The notes under the pieces: model-generated
Told to the model about the DNA's origin: nothing
Database searches by the model: none
Seen by the model: the letters and a program-made list of their open reading frames with translations, nothing else
Position numbers and translations under genes: made by a program
Assembly (NCBI GenBank): GCA_964461715.1
Contig: CAYWVR010000054.1
Coordinates: forward strand, 1 to 13,115
Direction of reading: 5' to 3'
Length of the DNA stretch: 13,115 bases
Origin: CAYWVR01 sp964461715
GTDB taxonomy: Bacteria > Planctomycetota > Phycisphaerae > FEN-1346
In this document: in pieces, positions 1-6,987 of the stretch
How positions within the stretch are numbered: position 1 is the first letter of the stretch
Layout of the letters: every line of letters begins with the position of its first letter

Positions 1-1544
1 TACTCGCCCGTCTTCAGGGCGACCCAGAAGCTCGTGGTCTTGCGGCTCGAGTCGGCGGCGTAGACGGTGGTGCCGGTGCCGGCGCCCATGGCGCCGACGA
101 GGACGCCCTCGACCGTGCAGGTGTATGTGCCCGCCTTCACGCCGCCCTTCGCGACCGTCACCGTCACGGTGCCGCGTATCCGCTCGTTCGACCAATCGAG
201 GTCCGCCGCGTCGATGGTGCCCTCGAGGTTCGAGTGGTTGTTCCAGACGCGTCCCCCGGCGACCGTGCCGCCCTCGTACTTGAGGGTCAGAAAGCCCCGC
301 CCGAACCCGCCGTTCTCGAGCTTGAGGGTCAGGCCCGTGACGCGGTCGAGGTCGGGTTTGGGGTCGAGTCCGCCCGCGACGTCGCCCTGGGCGTCGCTCT
401 CGCCAAAGCGGCCGGTGAAGGTGCCGGCGGCGGCCCCGTGGGCGGCGGCGACGTCGAGCGTGTACGTGCACGGAACGGGCCGGCGGTCCCTCGGGATCCA
501 GGCGTCGGGGATGATGGTGACGTCGGCCTCGCCCGTCAGGCGACCGCCCTCGAGCGCCAGGCCCCCCAGGTCGACCGTGTGGATGGAGTTGTTGAAGTTC
601 GGCGTGGTCGCGAACCCGTGCAGCACCTTCCCGCCGCGCGTCGCGAGGCGGAGGTCCATGAAGTTGTGCGGCGGGACGGCCCCGTAGAGCGAAAGCCGAT
701 AGAGGGCGTCGCCGGGGTCGGGGGCCCCGGCGCGGACCTTGGCGAGGAAGTGCCCCTCCCCTGCCGCCTGGCCGTCCTCGGTCACGGCCATGCGACCGGC
801 GGCCCGGTCGCCGATCACCCGGCCGTCGATCTCCCAGACGTAGGCGATGGGCTGGTCCTTGGCGTTCTGCGGCCGGACCGTGCCCTCCAGCCGCCCCGTC
901 AGCCGCCCGTCCTCGATCCGCAGATCATGCTTCCCCGCCTTCGCGATCATCCCCACGTCGGTGATGCTTCCCGGCGGCACGAGGCGCGCCGCGACGACGC
1001 GGCCGTCCTTGGCGTCAAGGTCGATGCCGAGACGTCGGGCCCGGCGCTTGCCCTTCGTCTTGTAGACCGCCCCCTCGCAGGCGAGGTCCAGCCGCTGTGC
1101 GGCGTCGGCTTTCGGCTCCGGGAAGCGGCGGCCGGTCACGGCACCCTTGCGCGTCTCCACGCCCACGTGCGCCTCGTACGTCCCCTCGAGCGTTTCGCCG
1201 GAGACCTTCGCGTCCAGCTCGACCGCGACGGTCAGCGTCTCCCCGCCGCGCGGCACGTAGCCGTCGGAGGGGATCGTGACGGTGGCCTTGCCGCGCAGGC
1301 GCCCCTGGGAGACGTCGAGGGCGTCCGGCAGGAGGGCGTAGGGCATGCGATTGAAGCGCGGCCCGAGGCCGAAGCCGCGGAGGACCCGGCCTGCGGCGTT
1401 ATCGACAACCAGGTAGAGGTGGAGATCGGCCCCCTCCTTGAGCGCACCGTCGAGGACGACGTCCCATTCCTCGGCCGCCGTCGCGGGGTCGGTGCTCGTT
1501 GCCCAGGTTGCCGCCATCGCCATCGCCAGGCACGCGTATCTCAT
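1..1544 (-). CDS. Secreted protein with four related beta-rich modules, C-terminus cut by window edge
   Basis: Reading leftward from the ATG at 1544-1542, the frame stays open to the window edge, giving 514 residues without a stop, so the gene continues outside. The N-terminus (MRYACLAMAMAATWA, then a likely cut after ATAA near residue 24) looks like a Sec signal peptide. The rest is rich in Gly, Thr and Val with alternating hydrophobic residues, as in beta-sandwich proteins. I see four modules of about 100 residues: roughly 30-130, 155-260, 280-385 and 400-500. Modules 1 and 3 match best, sharing VLxGF...P.FN (54-65; 308-318) and a later VTI..D..[VI]PR (89-99; 342-352); modules 2 and 4 share the GRLTG/ERIRGTVTV-like core. 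A GGAGAG ribosome site lies about 6 bases before the start. It is separated from the upstream gene by a terminator, so it is probably its own transcription unit. No enzyme motif seen; function unknown, likely exported. Confidence 0.8.
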   Translation of the reverse strand, partial: MRYACLAMAMAATWATSTDPATAAEEWDVVLDGALKEGADLHLYLVVDNAAGRVLRGFGLGPRFNRMPYALLPDALDVSQGRLRGKATVTIPSDGYVPRGGETLTVAVELDAKVSGETLEGTYEAHVGVETRKGAVTGRRFPEPKADAAQRLDLACEGAVYKTKGKRRARRLGIDLDAKDGRVVAARLVPPGSITDVGMIAKAGKHDLRIEDGRLTGRLEGTVRPQNAKDQPIAYVWEIDGRVIGDRAAGRMAVTEDGQAAGEGHFLAKVRAGAPDPGDALYRLSLYGAVPPHNFMDLRLATRGGKVLHGFATTPNFNNSIHTVDLGGLALEGGRLTGEADVTIIPDAWIPRDRRPVPCTYTLDVAAAHGAAAGTFTGRFGESDAQGDVAGGLDPKPDLDRVTGLTLKLENGGFGRGFLTLKYEGGTVAGGRVWNNHSNLEGTIDAADLDWSNERIRGTVTVTVAKGGVKAGTYTCTVEGVLVGAMGAGTGTTVYAADSSRKTTSFWVALKTGE

Positions 1545-1620
1545 GCGTCTCTCTCCGAGGTCGGGGTGCACGTTCCTTGAACCCATCGTACCGCGAGAGG
1601 GGCCGCGCGGGCAGAGGAAA

Positions 1621-1656
1621 GAAGCGCAGGCAACCGGGCGGGGCCGCCTGCGCTTC
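1621..1656 (-). terminator. Hairpin terminator after the larC/STN-protein run
   Basis: A perfect 11-bp inverted repeat (GAAGCGCAGGC at 1621-1631 and its complement at 1646-1656) encloses a 14-nt loop. It lies 26 bases past the stop of the minus-strand gene ending at 1683. Read leftward, the stem is followed by TTTCCTCT, a modest U-tract. A weaker outer pair (CGAGAGG at 1594-1600 with CCTCTCG at 1667-1673) could extend the structure. Position and stem strength fit a rho-independent terminator for the leftward operon; the broken U-tract lowers certainty. Confidence 0.7.
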
Positions 1657-1682
1657 TCGCGTATGGCCTCTCGGGTGCCGCG

Positions 1683-2555
1683 CTACTCGATCATCGAGAT
1701 GATCCGCATGACGGCGGCATGACCGGCGGGGGTCTGGCTGACGATGAGGCGTCCGCCGATGTACTGGATCGAGGCCGGGCCGCCGATGTCGTCCCAGGGG
1801 GCGATGTTCTTGTCATTCTCGTGGCGGACGTGGCGGAGGATAAGGTCGATGATGCGCTCGGGGGTGACCGTCTCCTCGGGCTCCTCGGCCAGTCCGCCTC
1901 CGCCGCCGAACAGGTCCGCGAACCCCGTGCCGCCCGCCGCCCCGGCCGCCGCCTCCGTCACGTCGCCGACCTCGAACCGCGGGGCCTGGCCGCCGAAGTT
2001 CGGGATGGCGGCGGTGGCGAGGAGGATCGAGTAGATGCGCGTCTGGAGAGGCAGCCACGACTTCTCGAGCGTCGTGACGAGGATGTACCCCGCCTCGACC
2101 TTGTAGCCGACCTCGCGGGGGAGGAGGAGCTTGAGGGCCTGCTCGTAGGTCATGCCCGTGAAGGTCATGGTGACGCGGCGGAACTCCAGGTCGATGCCGG
2201 CCTCCTCGAGGGCCTGATCGAAGACGACGCCGAATCCGCCGATCTCGCCGAGGAACTTGAGGGCATCGCGGACGGTCATCTCCTCGATCCGCGTCTCGGC
2301 CCGCCGCCGCACCCCGAGGGTCGAGCGGACCCGCGCGAAGTCCGCCGCCTGCGCGAGGGCCTCGGCCCGGGCGTCGTGCGCCGCCGCCTCGGCCGTGGCG
2401 GGCGCCCCCTCCGCCTTCTCCTCGTCGGCCTCCGTCTTCGGGGCCGGGCGCGACGGCGCCTCGTTCACCTTCTCCGTCCCCGGGCGGCCGGCCTCGGCCC
2501 CTTGCGGTCCGACCAGAAGCGCCAGGGCCGCAACGATCCACAGGATGCGTTCCAT
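1683..2555 (-). CDS. Secreted protein with STN/secretin-N-like domain
   Basis: 290 residues from the ATG at 2555. This start is preferred over the in-frame ATG at 2570 because GGAGGG (2568-2563) sits 7 bases before it and because it gives a clean signal peptide (MERILWIVAALALLVGPQGA, cut near AEA at 20-23). Residues 24-75 are a low-complexity, charged and Ala-rich linker. Residues 94-163 resemble the short N-terminal (STN) domain of secretins and TonB receptors: a VRDALKFLG helix, VTMTFTGMTYEQALKLLL, and a strand ending GYILVTT. After a Gly-rich stretch (202-222), residues 231-290 hold a second small domain with IIDLILRHV and GGRLIVSQTP. I know this pairing from planctomycete-type secreted proteins, from memory only. 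No secretin pore domain is present, so it is not itself an outer-membrane channel; it may bind protein or sugar in the periplasm. It lies 21 bp after larC in the same direction and is probably co-transcribed. Confidence 0.75.
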   Translation of the reverse strand: MERILWIVAALALLVGPQGAEAGRPGTEKVNEAPSRPAPKTEADEEKAEGAPATAEAAAHDARAEALAQAADFARVRSTLGVRRRAETRIEEMTVRDALKFLGEIGGFGVVFDQALEEAGIDLEFRRVTMTFTGMTYEQALKLLLPREVGYKVEAGYILVTTLEKSWLPLQTRIYSILLATAAIPNFGGQAPRFEVGDVTEAAAGAAGGTGFADLFGGGGGLAEEPEETVTPERIIDLILRHVRHENDKNIAPWDDIGGPASIQYIGGRLIVSQTPAGHAAVMRIISMIE

Positions 2556-2576
2556 GGCTCGTCCCTCCATCGTTTC

Positions 2577-3803
2577 CTATTTATGGATACGACCAGGGGC
2601 CGCCCGGCGTGGACGGAAAACCTGGCGAACCTCGCGGCTCGCCGCCCGCGCCGCGTCCATCACGGTCCGCACGGGCATTCCCGCCTCGGCCGCCCGCCGC
2701 CGGCAATCCTCGAACTCCGGCTCGGCCGTGACGGTCTGCCCGTCGCGGCGTCCCACTTTGACGCGGACTTCGCCCCACGGCGTCTCGACCGTGATGCGGG
2801 TGCGGGCGAGCTTCGAGCGGGCGACCTCCGTGCGGCGCACGCCGAAGGTCGTCGTGTGGGCGAACATGGCCGCCTCCACCGCCTCGCGCCGCCCGGGCTC
2901 CGCCAGGCACGCCAGCACGACGCCCGGGCGCCCCTTCTTCATCAGCACCGGGGTCATCCAGACGTCCAGGGCCCCCGCCTCGAAGCAGGCCTCGGCCGCC
3001 GCGGCCAGTTCCTCGCCCGGCTGGTCGTCGAGGTTCGCCTCGAGAAGGATCGCCGTATCCGACTCGGCGGCGTCGGCGGCTGCGGCGCGGCCGACGAGGA
3101 CGCGGGTCACGTTCGGGCCGCGCGTCCCTTCCCGCGCCCCGGCCCCGTAGCCGACGGCCTCGATCGTCATCGACGGGACGGGCCCGAACGCCCGGGCCAG
3201 CGTGACGACGAGGGCGGCGCCGGTGGGCGTGGTCTGCTCGCCGGGCTCGCCGCTCGCGCGGGTGGGCACGCCCGTGAGGAGCTCGACCACGGCGGGCACC
3301 GGCACCGGCAGCCGCCCGTGGGCGGCCTCGACGAACCCCGATCCCGTGGGCACGGGTCCGCATTCGATCCGCTCGACCCCGAGCATCGCGACCGCCGAGC
3401 AGGCGCCGACGATGTCGACGATGGCGTCGACGGCCCCCACCTCGTGGAAGTGGACCTTCTCGGGCGTCGTGCCGTGGACGCGGGCCTCGGCCTCGGCGAG
3501 GCGACGGAAGACGCGGCGGGCGGTGTCGGCGGCCCGGTCGGGGAGCGTCGCCCCTGCGAGGATCGCCTCGACGTCGGAGAGGTGGCGATGGGGATGGTCG
3601 ACCGAGTCGTCCGGCCGGACCTCGACCCGCCGGGCTTCGAGGCCGCACCGGCGGACGGTGCCGACCTCGAGCGTGTACCCCTTGACGGGGAGCGAGGCGA
3701 GGGCATCGCGGAGGGCATCCTCCGGCGCGCCGGCCGCGAGGAGGGCCCCGAGGAGCATGTCGCCGGCGACGCCGCCGCAGGGGTCGATGTAGAGGAGGGT
3801 CAT
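2577..3803 (-). CDS. larC: Nickel-pincer cofactor biosynthesis protein LarC (fused, full length)
   Basis: 408 residues, a full-length LarC (DUF111 family). LarC is the CTP-dependent cyclometallase that inserts nickel into pyridinium-3,5-bisthiocarboxylic acid mononucleotide, completing the cofactor first found in lactate racemase. Recognisable segments in order: IDPCGGVAGDMLLGAL (6-21), a His cluster DHPHRH (69-74), EKVHFHEVGAVDAIVDI (116-131), ECGPVPTGSGFVEAAHGRLP (147-166), TTPTGAAL (191-198), then EANLDDQPGE (255-264), DVWMTPVLMKKGRPGV (280-295) and EPEFEDCRRR (361-370). In lactobacilli the N- and C-terminal halves are joined by ribosomal frameshift; here they are one frame. The ATG (3803-3801) overlaps the upstream TGA (3802-3800) as ATGA, with only a weak GGAG 10 bases away, so translation is probably coupled. 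No larB, larE or lactate racemase gene is visible nearby. Confidence 0.93.
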   Translation of the reverse strand: MTLLYIDPCGGVAGDMLLGALLAAGAPEDALRDALASLPVKGYTLEVGTVRRCGLEARRVEVRPDDSVDHPHRHLSDVEAILAGATLPDRAADTARRVFRRLAEAEARVHGTTPEKVHFHEVGAVDAIVDIVGACSAVAMLGVERIECGPVPTGSGFVEAAHGRLPVPVPAVVELLTGVPTRASGEPGEQTTPTGAALVVTLARAFGPVPSMTIEAVGYGAGAREGTRGPNVTRVLVGRAAAADAAESDTAILLEANLDDQPGEELAAAAEACFEAGALDVWMTPVLMKKGRPGVVLACLAEPGRREAVEAAMFAHTTTFGVRRTEVARSKLARTRITVETPWGEVRVKVGRRDGQTVTAEPEFEDCRRRAAEAGMPVRTVMDAARAASREVRQVFRPRRAAPGRIHK

Positions 3804-4588
3804 GGGCGGGGTGTCTCCGGTGGGCCGGCCGGGTCGCCCCCCGGCCCGTCGGGCGCGGGCTCCCGGGCCTTTGAGTCGGCGGCGGCCTCGCGGGCCTCTT
3901 TCTCCTTCTTGGCCTTGTAGGCCTCGTGGTAGGCCTCCTTGCCCAGGCCGACGCGTCGGATGTAGATAAGGTCGCCCAGCGTCGTGGCGATCTCGCCCTT
4001 CTGCCGCTTGTGCAGGATCCACCGCTCCGTCTCCCCCTCGAACGTGACGTAGAGGGGCTGACCGAGGATGTGGCCGTGGATCGTGTGGTCGTTGCGCAGG
4101 GTCAACGTCCACGCCAGCATCCGCACGGGGTAGGTGCGGCCGGAGTAGACCTTCTCGGGGTTCCCCGCCTCCTTGAACCGCCACTCCCGGTCGAAGCGCT
4201 CCCACTCGACGTCGGCCTCGATCTTCTTGATCGCGGGCACGGGGACATGTTCGTACGTATTCTTCTCGAGGTCAAAGATCTTGAGGCGTTTGGCCCGCGT
4301 CGTGTAGATGCGTCCGGGGATGATGCGGCCGTCCGAGAGCTCGATGTAGCCGGGGACGGCGTCCTTGCGGACCGGGTCGCCGGTCGAGGCGAAGGGGCTG
4401 GCCGCAGTCGGGCCGTCGCCGGGGGCCGCCTCCTCCTCGTCCCCGTCGACGAAGGTGATGTCCGGGCCGCCGCCCGCCTCGCCGTCCGTCTCTGTCTCGG
4501 TCTCGGTCGCCTCGGCCGGGGCCTCTTCGGCCCACGCCGGCGCGGCACACGCCAGCGCCACCGCGACCGCCATCATCCATCGTGCCAT
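3800..4588 (-). CDS. Secreted protein of unknown function
   Basis: 262 residues. I do not recognise a named family. The N-terminus (MARWMMAVAVALACAAPAWA, cut before EE at 21) is a clear signal peptide. Residues 21-75 are an acidic low-complexity segment (ETETETD at 29-35, then GDEEE). The folded part spans about 78-220, begins YIELSDGRIIPGRIY and is rich in aromatic and charged residues. Two strands share the pattern of a hydrophobic run ending in GxI (LSDGRIIPGRI; RNDHTIHGHI), suggesting a repeated beta motif. The C-terminus (222-262) is Lys/Glu-rich then Pro/Gly-rich. The ATG at 4588 has GGGAG 6 bases upstream. It is the first gene of a leftward run, its stop overlapping the larC start. The role is probably periplasmic; no catalytic motif is evident. 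Confidence 0.75.
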   Translation of the reverse strand: MARWMMAVAVALACAAPAWAEEAPAEATETETETDGEAGGGPDITFVDGDEEEAAPGDGPTAASPFASTGDPVRKDAVPGYIELSDGRIIPGRIYTTRAKRLKIFDLEKNTYEHVPVPAIKKIEADVEWERFDREWRFKEAGNPEKVYSGRTYPVRMLAWTLTLRNDHTIHGHILGQPLYVTFEGETERWILHKRQKGEIATTLGDLIYIRRVGLGKEAYHEAYKAKKEKEAREAAADSKAREPAPDGPGGDPAGPPETPRP

Positions 4589-4612
4589 GACCGTCTCCCG
4601 TCTCCGCGGACC

Positions 4613-4641
4613 ATCCTATCCGGCCCGCGCGCCGCCCTCAA
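4613..4641 (-). promoter_or_regulatory. Promoter for the leftward secreted-protein/larC run
   Basis: On the minus strand TTGAGG (4641-4636) and TAGGAT (4618-4613) are separated by exactly 17 bp. Transcription would start near 4606, leaving a leader of about 17 nt that still contains the GGGAG ribosome site. The spacing is ideal and each box has four matches or more to the sigma-70 consensus. It sits back to back with the nadD promoter, the two -35 boxes being 17 bp apart. Confidence 0.55.
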
Positions 4642-4658
4642 CGTCAAACCCGCGACGC

Positions 4659-4687
4659 TTGACACCCGGTCGCACCCGTTCCATACT
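4659..4687 (+). promoter_or_regulatory. nadD promoter, likely giving a leaderless transcript
   Basis: A perfect -35 box TTGACA (4659-4664) is followed after 17 bp by CATACT (4682-4687), which keeps the A, the central T-A and the final T of the -10 box. The nadD ATG begins at 4694, only 6 bases past the -10 box, so the expected start of transcription falls on or next to the A of the ATG. No purine-rich ribosome site exists between the -10 box and the ATG, which fits leaderless translation. Confidence 0.7.
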
Positions 4688-4693
4688 CGCCCC

Positions 4694-5332
4694 ATGGCTT
4701 CCGAGCGCGTGGGCATCCTGGGCGGGACGTTCGACCCGATCCATTACGGGCACCTCATCCCGGCCGAGTATGCCTTCGACCACCTCGGGCTCGATCGGCT
4801 CCTGGTCATCCCCGCGGCCGACCCGGTCCACCGTCCGCGGCACCGTCCCGCCGCCGCCGAGCATCGCTTGGCCATGTGCCGCCTGGCGGCCGGGCCGATC
4901 CCCGGTTTCGAGGTCTCGGATATCGAGATCGCCCGGCCCGAGCCGAGCTACACGGTGCTGACGCTGGAGGAGCTGCGGCGTCGCCCGGGCCCGGACGCGT
5001 CGCTTTTCCTGCTCATCGGCGACGACAACCTGCCCTCGTTGCATACCTGGTACCGCGTCCGGGACATCGTCCGCCTGGCGACGGTCGCCCCCCTGCCCCG
5101 CGGCGGAACCGACCTGCCGGACGAGCTACCGGAACTCGCGGACGCGATCGGGCAGGCCGAAGCCGAGGCCATCCGCCGCCGGCGCGTCCCCGGCCCGGCT
5201 CTGGCCGTCAGCGGCACCGAGATCCGCCGCCGCGTCGCCGCCGGCGAACCGATCGACGGGCTCGTGCCGGAGGCCGTCGCCACCTACGTCGCCGAGCACG
5301 GCCTCTACCGGGGCGGCGAGGCGGGTCAGTAG
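4694..5332 (+). CDS. nadD: Nicotinate-nucleotide adenylyltransferase NadD
   Basis: 212 residues, normal size for NadD, which makes nicotinate adenine dinucleotide from nicotinate mononucleotide and ATP in NAD synthesis (cytoplasm). The nucleotidyltransferase signature GGTFDPIHYGH is at 10-20, PxxDPVH-like PAADPVHRP at 40-48, EPSYTVLTLEEL at 83-94, the LIGDDNLPSLHTW segment at 107-119, and the ATP-binding SGTEIRRR (the SxTxIR motif, with Gly as the second residue) at 173-180. The start is fixed by the MASERVGILGG N-terminus; upstream in-frame codons belong to an antisense open frame. There is no ribosome site because the promoter lies directly before the ATG. The usual partner rsfS is not found downstream: the next gene converges and overlaps by 7 bp. 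Confidence 0.95.
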   Translation: MASERVGILGGTFDPIHYGHLIPAEYAFDHLGLDRLLVIPAADPVHRPRHRPAAAEHRLAMCRLAAGPIPGFEVSDIEIARPEPSYTVLTLEELRRRPGPDASLFLLIGDDNLPSLHTWYRVRDIVRLATVAPLPRGGTDLPDELPELADAIGQAEAEAIRRRRVPGPALAVSGTEIRRRVAAGEPIDGLVPEAVATYVAEHGLYRGGEAGQ

Positions 5333-6513
5333 CTGACCATCAGCTTCCACTTGACGCCCTTGCGGCCCTCGGCGTCCCTGACCTCGCCCTCGGCCGGGGC
5401 CGCCTCGATCCGCTTCGGCACGTCCGTGTTGTCGAGCTTGCCCTCCAGCGCCTCCGCCCCGACACCCCAGGCGTAGAGCGGCACGTCGTCGCGGGTGTGA
5501 CCGCCCGTGGTGAAGGCGGCCTCGGGCATCTCGCCCCGCCCACGGCCGGCGTTGACCTTCAGCCCGCCGCACTCATGATCCGACGTGACGACGACCAGCG
5601 TGTCCGTCCGTTCGACGGCCCAGCGCATCACCTCCTTGGCGGCGTTGTCGAACTCCAGCACCTCGAACACCGTCCGCTCGAGGTCGTTCTTGTGGGCCGC
5701 GTGGTCGAGCGTCCCGCCCTCGATCATCAGGAAGAAGCCCTGCCCGTTTCCCGCCAGGTATCGGACCGCGGCGGCGGCCATCTCGGAGAGGTGCGGCACG
5801 CGGTCGTAGCGGGGGTCGATGCGGAGCATGTAATCGTACTCGTAGGGCATGTCCGACGGGCTGAACCGGCCCGCCACGTGCGTGTCCTTCGCGGGGTCCA
5901 GGGACAGCATCTCCGCCCGCGTTGTGATGATCCGGTAGCCGGCGGCCCGGGCGTCCTCCACGGGCTGCTGCCACCCGCCGCCCCACAGGAGGTTCGGCCG
6001 GGTCCGCTCGTAGTGCCAGCGGTAAATCTCGTCGTACATCTTTCGGCTTCGGACGTGAGCCGAGAAAGCCGCCGGCGTGGCCCCGCCGATGCTCTCGGAG
6101 CTGACGAGGCCCGTGGATTTCCCGGCCTTGGCGAACCGCTCGAGGATCGTCTCCAGAATCTGCTCCTCCCGCCGGTCCTCGCCCTTGCCCCGGGCCGGCA
6201 GAACGCTGAGGATGCCCGGCTGGACCTTGTGGCCGGTGGCGAGGGCTGTGCCCGTGTTCGCCGAATCCGGGACGGACTTGCCGTCGGCGGGGTGCGTGGC
6301 TAGGGTGCCGTGGACGGGGAGCTGTTCCATGAAGAGCCGCCCCTCCTCGCCGTAGGCGAACAGACTGGCCGCCCGGACGTGCGGAAAGCCCATCCCGTCG
6401 CCGATCAGGAGAACCACGTTTCGCGGCGCGGCCGCCAGGCCCGTCGCCCATCCGATCACCAGCACAAGGGCCCAAAGGCCCCGCGTCACGTTCACTCGCC
6501 CTGCCCTGCGCAT
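5326..6513 (-). CDS. phoA: Secreted alkaline phosphatase, PhoA family
   Basis: 395 residues beginning with a signal peptide (hydrophobic 13-28, cut near AAA at 27-29). It should hydrolyse phosphate monoesters in the periplasm with two zinc ions and one magnesium. Key residues line up with the E. coli enzyme: LIGDGMG (D39), catalytic Ser in VPDSANTGTALATG (S84), HVRSRK (phosphate-binding Arg, R157), IEGGTLDHAAH (E265, D270, H274), VTSDHECGG (D312, H313) and TGGHTRDD (H339). It is shorter than E. coli PhoA (471). The residue before ATPAA, Asp or His in well-studied enzymes, is Gly144. The ATG at 6513 is supported by GAGG 6 bases upstream. The stop overlaps the end of convergent nadD by 7 bp. 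An exact TATAAT lies about 90 bp upstream, with two hairpins in the leader. I see no Pho box, so phosphate control is unproven. Confidence 0.93.
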   Translation of the reverse strand: MRRAGRVNVTRGLWALVLVIGWATGLAAAPRNVVLLIGDGMGFPHVRAASLFAYGEEGRLFMEQLPVHGTLATHPADGKSVPDSANTGTALATGHKVQPGILSVLPARGKGEDRREEQILETILERFAKAGKSTGLVSSESIGGATPAAFSAHVRSRKMYDEIYRWHYERTRPNLLWGGGWQQPVEDARAAGYRIITTRAEMLSLDPAKDTHVAGRFSPSDMPYEYDYMLRIDPRYDRVPHLSEMAAAAVRYLAGNGQGFFLMIEGGTLDHAAHKNDLERTVFEVLEFDNAAKEVMRWAVERTDTLVVVTSDHECGGLKVNAGRGRGEMPEAAFTTGGHTRDDVPLYAWGVGAEALEGKLDNTDVPKRIEAAPAEGEVRDAEGRKGVKWKLMVSY

Positions 6514-6546
6514 CCTGCACCTCGTTTCTCAAGCGGTTCGCGGTGT

Positions 6547-6574
6547 CGGGGTGATCCCCGGGCGCCTTGCGCCC
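6547..6574 (-). promoter_or_regulatory. Two back-to-back hairpins in the phosphatase leader
   Basis: CGGGG (6547-6551), TGAT, CCCCG (6556-6560) forms a 5-bp hairpin. GGGCGC (6560-6565), CTT, GCGCCC (6569-6574) forms a 6-bp hairpin directly next to it, sharing base 6560. Both fall in the predicted 82-nt untranslated leader of the alkaline phosphatase, about 30 bases before its ribosome site. They could affect transcript stability or translation. No U-tract follows, so they are not a simple terminator. Confidence 0.4.
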
Positions 6575-6601
6575 GTGCTGAAGGTCCGACCGATTGCACC
6601 C

Positions 6602-6607
6602 ATTATA
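6602..6607 (-). promoter_or_regulatory. -10 box of the alkaline phosphatase promoter
   Basis: The minus strand reads GTATAATG, an exact TATAAT at 6607-6602. The sequence 17 bp upstream (GAGACT) matches the -35 consensus at only three positions, so the promoter may be weak or need an activator. The predicted transcript start is near 6595. Confidence 0.5.
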
Positions 6608-6961
6608 CGCCCCGACTGCTCCGAAGTCTCGGCTTCGCTTTCACCGGCCCGGCAAGCCCGGTCGCCCTTAACGCCCGCGCCGGGTGGAGCGAGGCCACGT
6701 CGCCGCGGGGACCGGTGCAACCGGATCCGTCCCTGCCCTCCTCCCGGGCCGATGCCGTAGTCAAGGGCGTCCCGCCCTCGCACTTCCAAAACACCCCACC
6801 AAGCCGGCGCTTTCCACGCGCGGAGGCCGGGCGTCCCCGGGGCCAAGTGGCTGGCGGAAGGAACTCGTCTTTGAGATTCGTGCGGGCCTCGCAATCGCGG
6901 TTGGCAGTCCCGGGGCCGAGCCGAGTTTCGCGCGGTGCCCCGCCGCCCTGGGTGCAGGCCC

Positions 6962-6987
6962 CCGCGGGGTGGCGTCAGGCCCCGCGG
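6962..6987. repeat. 8-bp perfect inverted repeat
   Basis: CCGCGGGG (6962-6969) and CCCCGCGG (6980-6987) enclose a 10-nt loop inside the gene-free region. No U-tract on either strand, so it is not an obvious terminator. In DNA this GC-rich some such repeats arise by chance. Confidence 0.4.

Noticed and set aside
1719..3920. 733-residue plus-strand open frame opposite the STN-protein and larC genes
   Set aside because: It lies antisense to two well-supported genes, spans their boundary, and its product is an Arg/Gly/Asp/Leu-rich string without any domain. Long antisense frames are expected in DNA this rich in GC.
3804..4205. N-terminal extension of larC by 134 codons
   Set aside because: It overlaps the upstream secreted-protein gene out of frame and is low-complexity; LarC begins at MTLLYIDPCGG and the ATGA overlap explains its start.
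3926..4693. N-terminal extension of nadD by 256 codons
   Set aside because: The extension is antisense to the secreted-protein gene and crosses the nadD promoter; NadD families start at the MxxxRVGILGG segment.
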